Part shown: positions 36,910 to 45,309 of the stretch, piece after piece | How the letters are laid out: the number at the start of each line of letters is the position of its first letter | Position numbering within the stretch: position 1 is the stretch's first letter | Source: Clostridioides difficile | GTDB taxonomy: Bacteria > Bacillota > Clostridia > Peptostreptococcales > Peptostreptococcaceae | Length of the DNA: 57,640 nucleotides | Direction of reading: 5' to 3' | Assembly (NCBI RefSeq): GCF_001299635.1 | Contig: NZ_JRHN01000036.1 | Span: 1 to 57,640, forward strand | The notes under the pieces: model-generated | Databases searched by the model: none | Seen by the model: the letters and a program-made list of their open reading frames with translations, nothing else | Told to the model about the DNA's origin: nothing | Position numbers and translations under genes: made by a program

Positions 36910-37265
36910 ATGATTTAAATAATAATCTTAATTACAATATAAATCTATTCAAAATATAATAAAATACAAAGTTATACTGGACAAAAAGAATAATTTTTAA
37001 ATATAATTGAACTATATAGATGTATGTTGTCGCAATTATATAGTTTTAAGCTATGTTTTACAACTAAAAGTAAGATAACTATATTTGAAAATAAGAATTT
37101 CTATATAAAAAACGTTTTTGTAAATGGATATAATGCTAAAAATAAACTATGTAAAATAAAAATTTCTATATCTTAATTGCATATAAGTTTTTATTGGAAT
37201 TTCATGCATCTTATTTGAAAAATGATTATACACATGAAAAACAACATAGAGGATAGGGGTATTTT
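36910..37265 (+). other. Intergenic region before the second EAL gene
   Basis: About 350 bp without a gene. It holds a 9-bp inverted repeat AACTATATA / TATATAGTT near 37011-37046, interlaced with ATAATTG / CAATTAT, and a TATAAT at 37129-37134 without a good -35. No known riboswitch was recognised. Confidence 0.4.
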
Positions 37266-39140
37266 ATGAAGAGAGTTTTGAAGGTAACTATCTTAGTATT
37301 ATTTATTTTATTAATTTCTATAAGTTCCATTTCGATTAAATTGATTCATAATATTGGGGACTATGGAAAACTTATTAATTATGTTGGCATTGTTCGGGGA
37401 GCTAGTCAGCGTTTAAGCAAATTAGAAATGAACAATAAACCTAATGATGAGTTGATAGATTATATTGATGGGATTTTACATGAATTGATTACAGGGGATG
37501 GAAAGTACGGTTTGGTAGATGCTGATTGCAAAAAATATAATGAGTACTTATTTTTACTAGAAAAAAAGTGGAAAGATTTAAACAATGAAATAGAAAAAGT
37601 AAGGATGAATGAAGAGAATAATCATTTATTAGATATAAGTGAAGAATTTTTTGATCTTGCAAATAGTACCGTGTTTGAGATAGAAAATTTCTCTAAAGAA
37701 AAAAGTGATTATCTAATGACTTTAATAATCATTATATCTACTATAGGTATGTTAGCATGGATTATATTGATTATACAATATAATAGAAAATTAATTAGTT
37801 TGGAAAAGCTAAATGTAGATTTAAAAAACATTGCATATAAAGATGAGCTAACAGGAGCAAATACTATAGAAAAGTTTAAGATAGATGCAAATCAAAATAT
37901 TCACAAATATAAAGATAAGAAATTTGCTATATTCTATATTGATTTTGAAAATTTTAAATACGTTAATGATATATTTGGATATGATTATGGAGATATGATA
38001 CTGAAAAGATATGCTAATCTTATGATGAATGATATTGGAAAATATGAGATATTCGCAAGAGAAATTGCAGATAGATTTATTGCTTTAAGATGTTATGTAG
38101 ATAAGTCAGATTTAGTAATAAGGCAAAGAGTTGTAGATGATAAACTAATTAATATTACAAATGAAATTAAAAACAAATATAGTATCACTATTGTCAGTGG
38201 AATTTGTTGTATTGAAGATGTGATTGAAAAACTAAACATAGATGATTTAATAAATCGGGCAAACTTTGCACAAAAAACTGTTAAAAATAAACCAGGGACT
38301 AATTATGCTTTTTATAATGAAAATATCCGTAAAAAAATGATTGAAGAAAATACAATCAAAAGTAGAATACATGAAGCTATTGAAAATAAAGAATTTATAG
38401 TTTATTTTCAACCTAAAGTTAATTTACATAATCAAAAAATAGATTGTGCAGAAGCTTTAGTACGTTGGATGACTCCAGATAAAGGGATTATATCTCCTGC
38501 AGTATTTATTCCAATATTGGAAAAGGATTTTTTTATTGGTTTAGTAGATAAGTATGTTTTTGAAGAAGTCTGTATATGGATTAGAAAGAGATTAGATGAA
38601 AATAAACCATTTGTTCAGATATCAGTTAATGTTTCTAGAATACAGTTCTATAATACTAAATTTGTGGAAACTTACTCAAATATACAAAAGAAATATAATA
38701 TACCACGAAATACTATAGAAATTGAATTTACTGAGAGTGTTGCTTTTGAGAATCAAGAACACTTTTTGGAAATTATACATGATTTACATGAAAATGGATT
38801 TACTTGTTCTCTAGATGACTTTGGAAAAGGTTACTCATCTTTAGGTGTCTTAAAAGATTTACCATTTGATGTTTTGAAGCTTGATTCTATGTTTTTTAAT
38901 GCTAGTTTAGACAAAGAAAAAGAAAGAACAGTAATAAAAAATATTATACATATGCTAAAAGAATTGAATATTACAACTGTTGCTGAAGGTATTGAATATA
39001 AGGAGCAAGTTGAGTTTCTAAAGGAGATTGGATGTGATTTAGTTCAAGGATATGTATTTTATAAGCCAATGCCCATGTTAGAATTTGAGGAACTACTGGA
39101 TAAAGAATGTGTTTATAATAGTTATCAAGTAAATACTTAA
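37266..39140 (+). CDS. Membrane sensor c-di-GMP phosphodiesterase, degenerate GGDEF + EAL
   Basis: A 624-aa signalling protein. Helix 1 (about 5-27) and helix 2 (about 150-171) flank an extracellular helical region (about 30-148) whose start, VRGASQRLSKLE, recalls PilJ/NarX-type sensor domains. A GGDEF fold (about 185-350) has IADRF (267-271) at the signature site, so it is not a cyclase. The EAL domain (about 365-620) keeps EAL at 396-398, SVNVSR, EFTES, LDDFGKGYSSL, LKLD, AEGIE and VQGY, so hydrolysis of cyclic di-GMP is expected. Start: ATG after AGGGG. The plan matches the protein at 160-1701 but here with an added input domain. Single gene. Confidence 0.92.
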   Translation: MKRVLKVTILVLFILLISISSISIKLIHNIGDYGKLINYVGIVRGASQRLSKLEMNNKPNDELIDYIDGILHELITGDGKYGLVDADCKKYNEYLFLLEKKWKDLNNEIEKVRMNEENNHLLDISEEFFDLANSTVFEIENFSKEKSDYLMTLIIIISTIGMLAWIILIIQYNRKLISLEKLNVDLKNIAYKDELTGANTIEKFKIDANQNIHKYKDKKFAIFYIDFENFKYVNDIFGYDYGDMILKRYANLMMNDIGKYEIFAREIADRFIALRCYVDKSDLVIRQRVVDDKLINITNEIKNKYSITIVSGICCIEDVIEKLNIDDLINRANFAQKTVKNKPGTNYAFYNENIRKKMIEENTIKSRIHEAIENKEFIVYFQPKVNLHNQKIDCAEALVRWMTPDKGIISPAVFIPILEKDFFIGLVDKYVFEEVCIWIRKRLDENKPFVQISVNVSRIQFYNTKFVETYSNIQKKYNIPRNTIEIEFTESVAFENQEHFLEIIHDLHENGFTCSLDDFGKGYSSLGVLKDLPFDVLKLDSMFFNASLDKEKERTVIKNIIHMLKELNITTVAEGIEYKEQVEFLKEIGCDLVQGYVFYKPMPMLEFEELLDKECVYNSYQVNT

Positions 39141-39182
39141 TGAAAAAAGGGACTGTAAGTAAATTTACTTATAGTCCCTTAT
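39141..39182 (-). terminator. Terminator of the TerA-like gene (minus strand)
   Basis: Stem AAGGGACT-TAAGTAA / TTACTTA-AGTCCCTT; on the minus strand it is followed by six T, on the plus strand not, so it mainly ends the minus-strand gene. Confidence 0.8.
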
Positions 39183-39190
39183 AAATACAC

Positions 39191-39790
39191 TTATTTTCTT
39201 CCTGCAACCCATTTTAAGCCCCAATGGAACTCATTGTCCATTTCTCTATGACCTTTAAAGTATTTAATTACTTTTTCAACACTGAATGTCTCATCATTTA
39301 CATTTTCTATCAAGGCTATTGAACACATATTATAGCCATTTTTATGTTCATCAAGTTTAACAACTAAATCTGAATCCTGTTTCTGTTTAATTGTTACAAT
39401 TCCATCAGCCTCAGACCAATTAGCTACACCTTCATAGATAAAAGCATAAATAAGTATTCTTTTTATTTCTTTTATTTTATTACCATTTATTCTTATGTTT
39501 TCTCCTTGTGTATTGCTACCTGTTCGGTCATCTCCATCTAATTGAGCAAAAGGCGGATGTCCTAAACTACCAAAAGAATTACCTAATGCCTGTACAGCAC
39601 CTTTTACACCATTTTTCATTTCAAACAAGCAACCTAAATCTAAATCTATATTACTGCTTTTTAGAGAGCCAAAAAAACCTTTTTTTTGTATTTTTTGATT
39701 CCAATTTAAATTAACTAAGATTTCACCTAAATCACTATTTTCTTTTTTTGTAAGGTTTATTTTTTGCCCCTTTTTTAATTCTATAGCCAT
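39191..39790 (-). CDS. TerA/TerD-family tellurium-resistance-like protein
   Basis: A 199-aa single-domain member of the TerD superfamily of the TerA kind. Seen: LKKGQKINLTKK, GEILVNLNWNQ, an acidic strand NIDLDLGCLFEM, and the loop LDGDDRTGSNTQGENI, which is the equivalent of the [12 protein letters not shown] calcium loop of the other three but shifted. C-terminus WGLKWVAGRK is typical of TerA-like proteins. It stands alone about 9.5 kb from the ter operon, on the opposite strand, with its own GGAGG site and terminator. Joint action with the island is plausible but unproven. Confidence 0.9.
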   Translation of the reverse strand: MAIELKKGQKINLTKKENSDLGEILVNLNWNQKIQKKGFFGSLKSSNIDLDLGCLFEMKNGVKGAVQALGNSFGSLGHPPFAQLDGDDRTGSNTQGENIRINGNKIKEIKRILIYAFIYEGVANWSEADGIVTIKQKQDSDLVVKLDEHKNGYNMCSIALIENVNDETFSVEKVIKYFKGHREMDNEFHWGLKWVAGRK

Positions 39791-39892
39791 AGTAATTTTC
39801 CTCCATAAACATAGATTTACTTAAATGGTAGCACTTAACAAGTCAATATTCAACAAGATTAGAATAATAATATTAAAATTATACTAAATATA

Positions 39893-40690
39893 CTAGAAAA
39901 CAGGAATTACAATGCCTTTATATTTCTCTTCAATTATACTTCTTGCTTTATCTGATGTAAGAACATCTTGTAGAACTTTAATTTTTTCACTATCTTTATC
40001 TTCAGTTCTAAATGCCAAAAGATTTGCATACTCATCATTTATAGGTGCTGTATAAAGTCCATTTTTCTTAGCATCAAGGCCAGCAGGTACTGCGTATGTA
40101 GTATCTATAAATGCAGCAGTTACATCTGGAAGAGAAGATGGAATTTGAGCGATATCCAATTCTTTAAATTGTATGCCTTTTGGATTTTCTATTATATCTT
40201 TAGGACTAACTAATCCATCACCTTTAGGTAAAGTTAAAAGTCCGATACTTTCAAGGTATCTAAGGTCTTTAGAACAAGAAGATGGGTTGTTACTTATTGC
40301 GATTGTATCTCCTTTTTTAAATTCATCAATAGATTTTATCTTGTAAGAGTAAAGGATTGCTGGGCATACATATAGTTTTTTTCCAGCCATTATTTTATAT
40401 CCTTTAGCTTTAACAGCTTCTTTTAGATAAGGTTCATGTTGGAATAGATTTGCATCAATTTCTCCGTTATTTAAAGCTTCGTTTGGAAGTATGTAGTCAT
40501 CAAAATTTTTAACCTCCAAAGTATAACCTTTTTCTTCGATAAGTGGTTTTAATTCTTCTAATAATTCTCCACCTGGTACTAAAGTAGCGCCAACAACAAT
40601 TTTTTTATCATCGTTACCTTTAGAACATCCAACTATAGATAAAGTAAAAACTAGACATAATAATAAACTTAATAATTTTTTGAATTTCAT
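39893..40690 (-). CDS. metQ: Methionine-type substrate-binding lipoprotein (MetQ/NlpA)
   Basis: A 265-aa substrate-binding lipoprotein. The signal ends in IVGCSKG (lipidated Cys at about residue 22). The NlpA fold follows with VVGATLVPGGELLEELKP, NDGEID-type NNGEIDANLFQHEPYL, and TIAISNNPSSCSKDLRYLESIGLL, characteristic of MetQ. It binds methionine or a relative; the S-box leader upstream supports this. No ATPase (metN) or permease (metI) gene is adjacent, so it must share a transporter encoded elsewhere. Start: ATG behind GGAGGG. Confidence 0.92.
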   Translation of the reverse strand: MKFKKLLSLLLCLVFTLSIVGCSKGNDDKKIVVGATLVPGGELLEELKPLIEEKGYTLEVKNFDDYILPNEALNNGEIDANLFQHEPYLKEAVKAKGYKIMAGKKLYVCPAILYSYKIKSIDEFKKGDTIAISNNPSSCSKDLRYLESIGLLTLPKGDGLVSPKDIIENPKGIQFKELDIAQIPSSLPDVTAAFIDTTYAVPAGLDAKKNGLYTAPINDEYANLLAFRTEDKDSEKIKVLQDVLTSDKARSIIEEKYKGIVIPVF

Positions 40691-40752
40691 ATAAATTCCC
40701 TCCTGAATATGATTGATTAGTTAAAAATAAAATACCCTCTTTTATCACACTG

Positions 40753-40787
40753 CAAAATAAAATAAGCCTGAGTTTAAACTCAGGCTT
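40753..40787 (-). terminator. S-box expression-platform terminator
   Basis: Twelve-bp palindromic stem AAGCCTGAGTTT / AAACTCAGGCTT (40764-40787) followed on the minus strand by TATTTTATTTT. It ends the leader when SAM is bound. Confidence 0.85.
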
Positions 40788-40798
40788 TAAAAGCTAAT

Positions 40799-40908
40799 TT
40801 AGACTCATCTTTCAGTATAATACTGCAGGATTTAGCACCAATGTATATAAAAATATACTGGTTGCTGGGTTTCATAGGGCCAGTCCCTTCACCACTCTGG
40901 ATAAGAAG
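40799..40908 (-). promoter_or_regulatory. SAM-I (S-box) riboswitch
   Basis: On the minus strand the S-box signature is clear: TCTTATCCAGAGTGGTGAAG, GGACTGGCCCTATGAAACCC, AGCAACC, GGTGCTAAATCCTGC and GAAAGATGAG in the right order. It precedes the terminator and metQ. High SAM should cause termination, so the transporter is made when methionine is short. Confidence 0.95.
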
Positions 40909-40997
40909 TATCAATTTTTAATTATGTTATAAATATTATCATGATTTTTTACATATGTAAACATAATTTTATAAATATTTTAAAATTTTTAATATTT

Positions 40998-41984
40998 CTA
41001 TTTAACACCTAAGATTCCAGAAATTAGAATATCAGTGTCAGCTCCTAAGAAATAATCATTTATTTCAATGGAATCTAAAACATTCCTTAAAGCATTCTCT
41101 TCATGTTTCGTTCCAGCAAGTTTATCTTCCACAAATGAAACATCACATTTTCCAAAAAAGTCTCCAAAAAATTTTATAGTAGTTATTATTCCCTTATCAA
41201 CATTTAGATTAAACTCAACGTTTCCACCAGAATATTTTAACTCATTTGAAAGGGTATATTTTGGTGAATTACCAAAGTTCCAATCCCAAGTTTCATATTT
41301 TGACTTAGTAAGTTTTTCTATTTGTTCTATGTCATAATCACTTAAATAATAATTAGTATTATCAGTGTTAGTTTTAGAGAGATAATTCATTATTGCGTCC
41401 TTAAATTCTAGTATATCCATTTTAGATTGTAGATGTTCACTTATATTAGTTACACGAGATTTTACAGACTTTATGCCCTTTCCTTCAAATTTTATAGGTT
41501 TTACCTTTAGAGCTTTTGAAAGGTCATTTATCTCAGATGAAAATAACAGTGTACCATGATGCATCACCTTATTTTTGTAGTTGTATTGAGCATTTCCAGA
41601 AAACTTCTTACCATCTATAAGAAGGTCATTTCTTCCAGAAAATTCAGCGTTTACATCTAATGTTTTAAGTAAGTCTATTATTGGTTGAGTGAATCTTCTG
41701 AAATCACTAAAGCTATTATTATTGCAGGCTATGAATGTAAAATTTATATTTCCTAAATCATGAAATACAGCTCCACCACCAGATTGTCTCCTAACAACAG
41801 GTATAGAATTTTCTTTTATATATTCTAAATTTATTTCTGAAAGTGTATTTTGATTTTTTCCAACAATTATAGAAGGTTCATTCCTCCATAAAATAAATAA
41901 GTCTTCGTCAAAATTTTTTAGAAGATATTCTTCCATCGCTAAATTGAAGTAAGGGTTTGTCTTTTCATTGTAAATTAGTAACAT
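40998..41984 (-). CDS. lplA: Lipoate-protein ligase A
   Basis: A 328-aa enzyme that activates lipoate with ATP and attaches it to lysines of lipoyl domains (glycine cleavage H protein, 2-oxoacid dehydrogenases). Motifs: N-x-AMEEYLL, W-R-N-E-P-S-I-I-V-G-K-N-Q, RRQSGGGAVFHDLGN (lipoyl-AMP loop), KFSGNAQYNY and HHGTLLF. The C-terminal accessory domain (about 250-328) is present. Start: ATG about 10 nt after TGGAGGA. It lies 3.3 kb from the glycine cleavage genes, whose H protein needs lipoylation; no gcvH is in the window. Confidence 0.94.
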   Translation of the reverse strand: MLLIYNEKTNPYFNLAMEEYLLKNFDEDLFILWRNEPSIIVGKNQNTLSEINLEYIKENSIPVVRRQSGGGAVFHDLGNINFTFIACNNNSFSDFRRFTQPIIDLLKTLDVNAEFSGRNDLLIDGKKFSGNAQYNYKNKVMHHGTLLFSSEINDLSKALKVKPIKFEGKGIKSVKSRVTNISEHLQSKMDILEFKDAIMNYLSKTNTDNTNYYLSDYDIEQIEKLTKSKYETWDWNFGNSPKYTLSNELKYSGGNVEFNLNVDKGIITTIKFFGDFFGKCDVSFVEDKLAGTKHEENALRNVLDSIEINDYFLGADTDILISGILGVK

Positions 41985-42246
41985 TAAAGTAATTCCTCCA
42001 TATAATTGATAAAATTTTTTTGTTATTCTTAGTACAATTAATTTTATAATTCGACAATAATGTAAAAAGTCCTTTAAATTAGAAGATTTAAAAAAGAAGA
42101 CAATCTTATATTAATAGAAGTGTATATTAAACATAATTAGAAAAGTTTGGGATTTTATGTAAAAAATAAAAAGGAATTTTAAAAACTAACTTGCAAAGTT
42201 TAAATAAATAATATATACTCAAAATATACTTAAAAAAGTGAATAGA

Positions 42247-42417
42247 AGGGTAGAGGCGCAATAATCTATCAGTACTAATAATGAGTTAAGCACAAAGATT
42301 TATTAGGAAAGGAGATATTGCCGAAGTTTTATAATCGATGCTTTAAGATTATATTGCTGGGGGTACATAGAAAATATGTACAACTGTCACAGGTTTATTT
42401 GTGGTGAGCTATCATTT
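42247..42417 (+). promoter_or_regulatory. Lysine (L-box) riboswitch
   Basis: Conserved L-box elements occur in order: AGAGGCGCAATAATCTATCA and AGTA, then GGAAAGGAGATATTGCCGAAG, GCTGGGGGTACAT, ACTGTCACAGG and GGTGAGCTATCA. It is followed by a terminator and then by a transporter gene. Lysine binding should stop transcription. Confidence 0.95.
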
Positions 42418-42467
42418 AAGGAATTATATTATATTTATTTTAATATTGTTGATGTATTGTAATTTTC

Positions 42468-42500
42468 AAGCCTTGAGTGTTTAGCACTTAAGGCTTTTTT
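42468..42500 (+). terminator. L-box expression-platform terminator
   Basis: Stem AAGCCTTGAGTG / CACTTAAGGCTT (one G-T pair) followed by T6. Confidence 0.9.
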
Positions 42501-42556
42501 AGTTTTATCAAATACCCTGTATAATTCACAAAACTAAAAAAGAGAGGGAGATTTAT

Positions 42557-44287
42557 ATGAGAAACAAAAAAATTAATATTATTTTTCTGACGACAATTAT
42601 GTTTATAATGTCAACAGTAATGGTTTTTGCAGAGGAAGATATAGACACTATCGCACTAGCTAATGCAGAAAAATTTGGAATCTTAACTTTAATACCACCA
42701 TTAGTTGCTATAATACTTGCATTCATAACTAAAAACGTAATAATTTCTTTACTTATAGGGATTCTTTCTGGGAGTTTTATAATTAAAGCTAGTGGTATAA
42801 ATGTGTTTGCTACATTCATACAAGCATTTTTAGACTTAGTGGATAGAGCTTTGGTATCGTTATCAGACCCGTGGAATGCAGGGATAATACTACAAGTTCT
42901 AGCAATTGGAGGGGTTATAAATCTTGTTGCAAAGATGGGAGGAGCTAAGGCTATAGCTGAGGCACTTGCCAAAAGAGCGAAATCAGCGAAAGGTACACAA
43001 ATTATAACATGGTTTTTAGGTCTTTTGGTATTCTTTGATGATTATGCAAATTCATTAATAGTAGGTCCTATGATGAGACCTGTTGCAGATAAAATGAAAA
43101 TATCAAGAGAAAAATTAGCCTTTATAATAGATGCTACAGCAGCACCAGTTGCTGGATTAGCTATAATATCTACATGGATAGGTCTTGAAGTTGGTTTAAT
43201 ACATGATGCTTTTGAAAGTATAAGTGTAGATGTTGATGCATTTGGTATATTTTTAAATACAATACCATTTAGATTTTATAATATATTAATATTAGCATTT
43301 ATTGTAATATCAGCATTATTATTAAAAGAATTTGGGCCAATGAAAAAAGCAGAAATAAAATCTAGAAGTAGAAAAGTTGGTACAGACCTTGATGAAGGTG
43401 TAGAAGAATTAGATGATTTAGCACCAAAAAATGGAGTGAAATTGAGTGTGTGGAATGCTATAATCCCAATAGGAACATTAATAATAGTTGCTTTGGCATC
43501 ATTCTATTATAGTGGATATACGTCTATAATGGGTGGTGAAGATAAAGCTCTAATACAACTATTTACAAATTCACCATATTCTTTTGGAGCAATAAAAGAA
43601 GCATTTAGTGCATCTGATGCATCTAGAGCATTATTCCAATCTGCACTTGTTGCAAGTTTAGTTGCTATTATAATGGCTGTAGTTAAGAAGATTTTTACAG
43701 TGTCAGAAGCAATTGATGTTTGGATAGATGGGATGAAAAGTTTAGTAATAACTGGTGTAATATTAATACTTGCATGGTCATTAAGTTCAGTAATAAAAGA
43801 ATTAGGTACAGCTAAATTTTTGATACACTTATTATCAGGTTCACTACCTCCATTCTTATTGCCAAGTTTAATATTTGGTTTAGGAGCAATAATATCTTTT
43901 GCTACTGGAACAGCTTATGGAACAATGGGTATACTTATGCCACTAGCAATACCACTAGCTTACTCATTAAATCCTGATATGTCTTATGTAATAGTGAGTA
44001 CAAGTGCAGTCTTAACAGGTGCAATATTTGGAGACCACTGTTCTCCGATTTCAGATACAACAATACTTTCTTCGATGGGAGCTGGTTGTAATCATATAGA
44101 CCATGTTAATACTCAAATGCCATATGCTATATTTACAGCAGTAATCACTATTGTATTTGGATATATACCAGCTGGATTAGGATTGCCAATATATATAGTA
44201 TTACCAGTAGCTATAGCTGCTGTATTTGTTGGTATTCAAATAATTGGTAAGAGAGTTGATGAAGCAGAGATAGAACTTGCAGAATAA
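42557..44287 (+). CDS. lysW: NhaC-superfamily transporter, predicted lysine importer
   Basis: A 576-aa membrane protein of the NhaC Na+/H+ antiporter superfamily, with a signal-like first segment (MRNKKINIIFLTT... FAEE) and about 12 further helices. Conserved stretches include FFDDYANSLIVGPMMRPVADK (about 155-175), TAAPVAGLAIISTWIGLE and GAIFGDHCSPISDTTILSS. Automatic annotation would call it a Na+/H+ antiporter, but the lysine riboswitch directly upstream argues for lysine uptake; comparative genomics named such L-box-linked NhaC proteins LysW. Start: ATG with GAGGGAG 7 nt upstream. Single gene before a tRNA. Confidence 0.88.
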   Translation: MRNKKINIIFLTTIMFIMSTVMVFAEEDIDTIALANAEKFGILTLIPPLVAIILAFITKNVIISLLIGILSGSFIIKASGINVFATFIQAFLDLVDRALVSLSDPWNAGIILQVLAIGGVINLVAKMGGAKAIAEALAKRAKSAKGTQIITWFLGLLVFFDDYANSLIVGPMMRPVADKMKISREKLAFIIDATAAPVAGLAIISTWIGLEVGLIHDAFESISVDVDAFGIFLNTIPFRFYNILILAFIVISALLLKEFGPMKKAEIKSRSRKVGTDLDEGVEELDDLAPKNGVKLSVWNAIIPIGTLIIVALASFYYSGYTSIMGGEDKALIQLFTNSPYSFGAIKEAFSASDASRALFQSALVASLVAIIMAVVKKIFTVSEAIDVWIDGMKSLVITGVILILAWSLSSVIKELGTAKFLIHLLSGSLPPFLLPSLIFGLGAIISFATGTAYGTMGILMPLAIPLAYSLNPDMSYVIVSTSAVLTGAIFGDHCSPISDTTILSSMGAGCNHIDHVNTQMPYAIFTAVITIVFGYIPAGLGLPIYIVLPVAIAAVFVGIQIIGKRVDEAEIELAE

Positions 44288-44396
44288 AGATATAAATAAA
44301 TTTAACCTTTTATTATCATTCTTTTGTTAGTTTTTAGATAATTTTAAAAAGTTATTGAAAATAATAGCGAAATATAGTAAAATAAAAGAGTGATAA

Positions 44397-44477
44397 GCGG
44401 ATGTGGCGGAATTGGCAGACGCACTAGACTTAGGATCTAGCGCCATTGGCGTGGGGGTTCGACTCCCTTCATCCGCA
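44397..44477 (+). tRNA. tRNA-Leu (anticodon UAG)
   Basis: Cloverleaf with acceptor GCGGATG / CATCCGC, D-arm GGCGGAATTGGCAGACGC, anticodon stem CTAGA / TCTAG with loop CTTAGGA (anticodon TAG), a long variable arm CGCCATTGGCG typical of Leu/Ser class II tRNAs, and T-loop TTCGACT. The 3' CCA is not encoded. Confidence 0.97.
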
Positions 44478-44505
44478 CTCTACAGTACTTAGTTGTGCTG
44501 AAAAA

Positions 44506-44551
44506 AACTGGGATTGCTGGCTTTCGGAGTGGGCTATCCCGTTTTTATTTT
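44506..44551 (+). terminator. Intrinsic terminator after tRNA-Leu
   Basis: AAC-GGGAT / ATCCC-GTT stem with one bulged T, then a T-rich tract. Confidence 0.7.
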
Positions 44552-44607
44552 TTGATAAATCAAATATAATATGAATATATTTCTAAGGATATTTTATTAA
44601 TAAATAT

Positions 44608-44631
44608 AAAAGCACATTGAGTGCTTTTTTG
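44608..44631 (+). terminator. Second terminator downstream of tRNA-Leu
   Basis: AAAAGCAC ATTGA GTGCTTTT followed by T. No gene between it and the first terminator is seen. Confidence 0.75.
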
Positions 44632-44942
44632 TTGTTTAAAATTACAATTACATATAAATTCTTAGATATTTGTCAATAAGATAAAATCTTATTTTTCACA
44701 AAGATAAATTTGCAAACGATTCTATTGCATGTATAAATATATCTTTAACATAATATAGTAAATTACAATATAACTTTACTTTTAGTGTTTTATATGACAT
44801 GCTAGTAATAAATTAAATAAATATATTATTTTACATTAATATATAACATATATGTATAAAAGTTAATATTATAAAAGTAGTATAATTGATAATAAAAACT
44901 TAACAAAAAAATTAATACATAAAAAAAAATAAATATAATGTG
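44632..44942 (+). other. Gene-free AT-rich spacer
   Basis: About 310 bp of very AT-rich DNA between the tRNA terminators and the glycine riboswitch promoter. No open frame with a ribosome site, no RNA motif recognised. Confidence 0.5.
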
Positions 44943-44971
44943 TTGACATTTAATTGAAATATTCATACAAT
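44943..44971 (+). promoter_or_regulatory. Promoter of the glycine riboswitch/gcv operon
   Basis: TTGACA (44943-44948), 17-bp spacer, TACAAT (44966-44971); transcription would start just before the first aptamer. Confidence 0.82.
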
Positions 44972-44995
44972 AAAAATGAAAATAAATATTTCCAA

Positions 44996-45215
44996 ATGAG
45001 ATTAGCGAGAGAGATCTTTATATAAAAAGGCGCCGAAGAAGCAATTTAAGAAATGCCAATTCTTAGAGAAACTTTCAGGCAAAGATATCGCTAATTGATG
45101 GGACTCTGGAGAGACTTAGGTTAATAGACTATAAGTCACCGAAGAAGCAAAATAATATTAAATTATTAAATCTTTCAGGTATACAAACAGGGATATATAG
45201 GCTAGGATTATTTTC
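44996..45215 (+). promoter_or_regulatory. Tandem glycine riboswitch
   Basis: Two aptamers in a row. The first (about 44996-45100) has GCGAGAGAGATC, GGCGCCGAAGAAGCAA and ACTTTCAGGCAAA. The second (about 45103-45215) has GGACTCTGGAGAGACTTA, TCACCGAAGAAGCAA and AATCTTTCAGGTATACAAACAGG. This is the cooperative form known before gcv operons, an ON switch for glycine degradation. Confidence 0.95.
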
Positions 45216-45237
45216 TATGCTGATATATCTTTTTTTT
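45192..45237 (+). terminator. Glycine riboswitch expression-platform terminator
   Basis: GATATAT (45192-45198) pairs with ATATATC (45223-45229), partly extended inward, followed by eight T. The left arm abuts the end of aptamer II, so glycine binding can compete with it. Confidence 0.75.
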
Positions 45238-45309
45238 ATGAAAAAGTACAGGACATAATATCGAAATTACTTAAATATAGTGGGTCTAAATTTATAGGGA
45301 GGGTTATAT

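Noticed and set aside
37256-37262. SigB -10 (GGGTAT) before the second EAL gene
   Set aside because: No GTTTAA-like -35 at the right distance, and the bases serve as ribosome site.
42557-44287. Simple Na+/H+ antiporter role
   Set aside because: The family name alone suggests it, but the upstream lysine riboswitch makes amino-acid transport much more likely.
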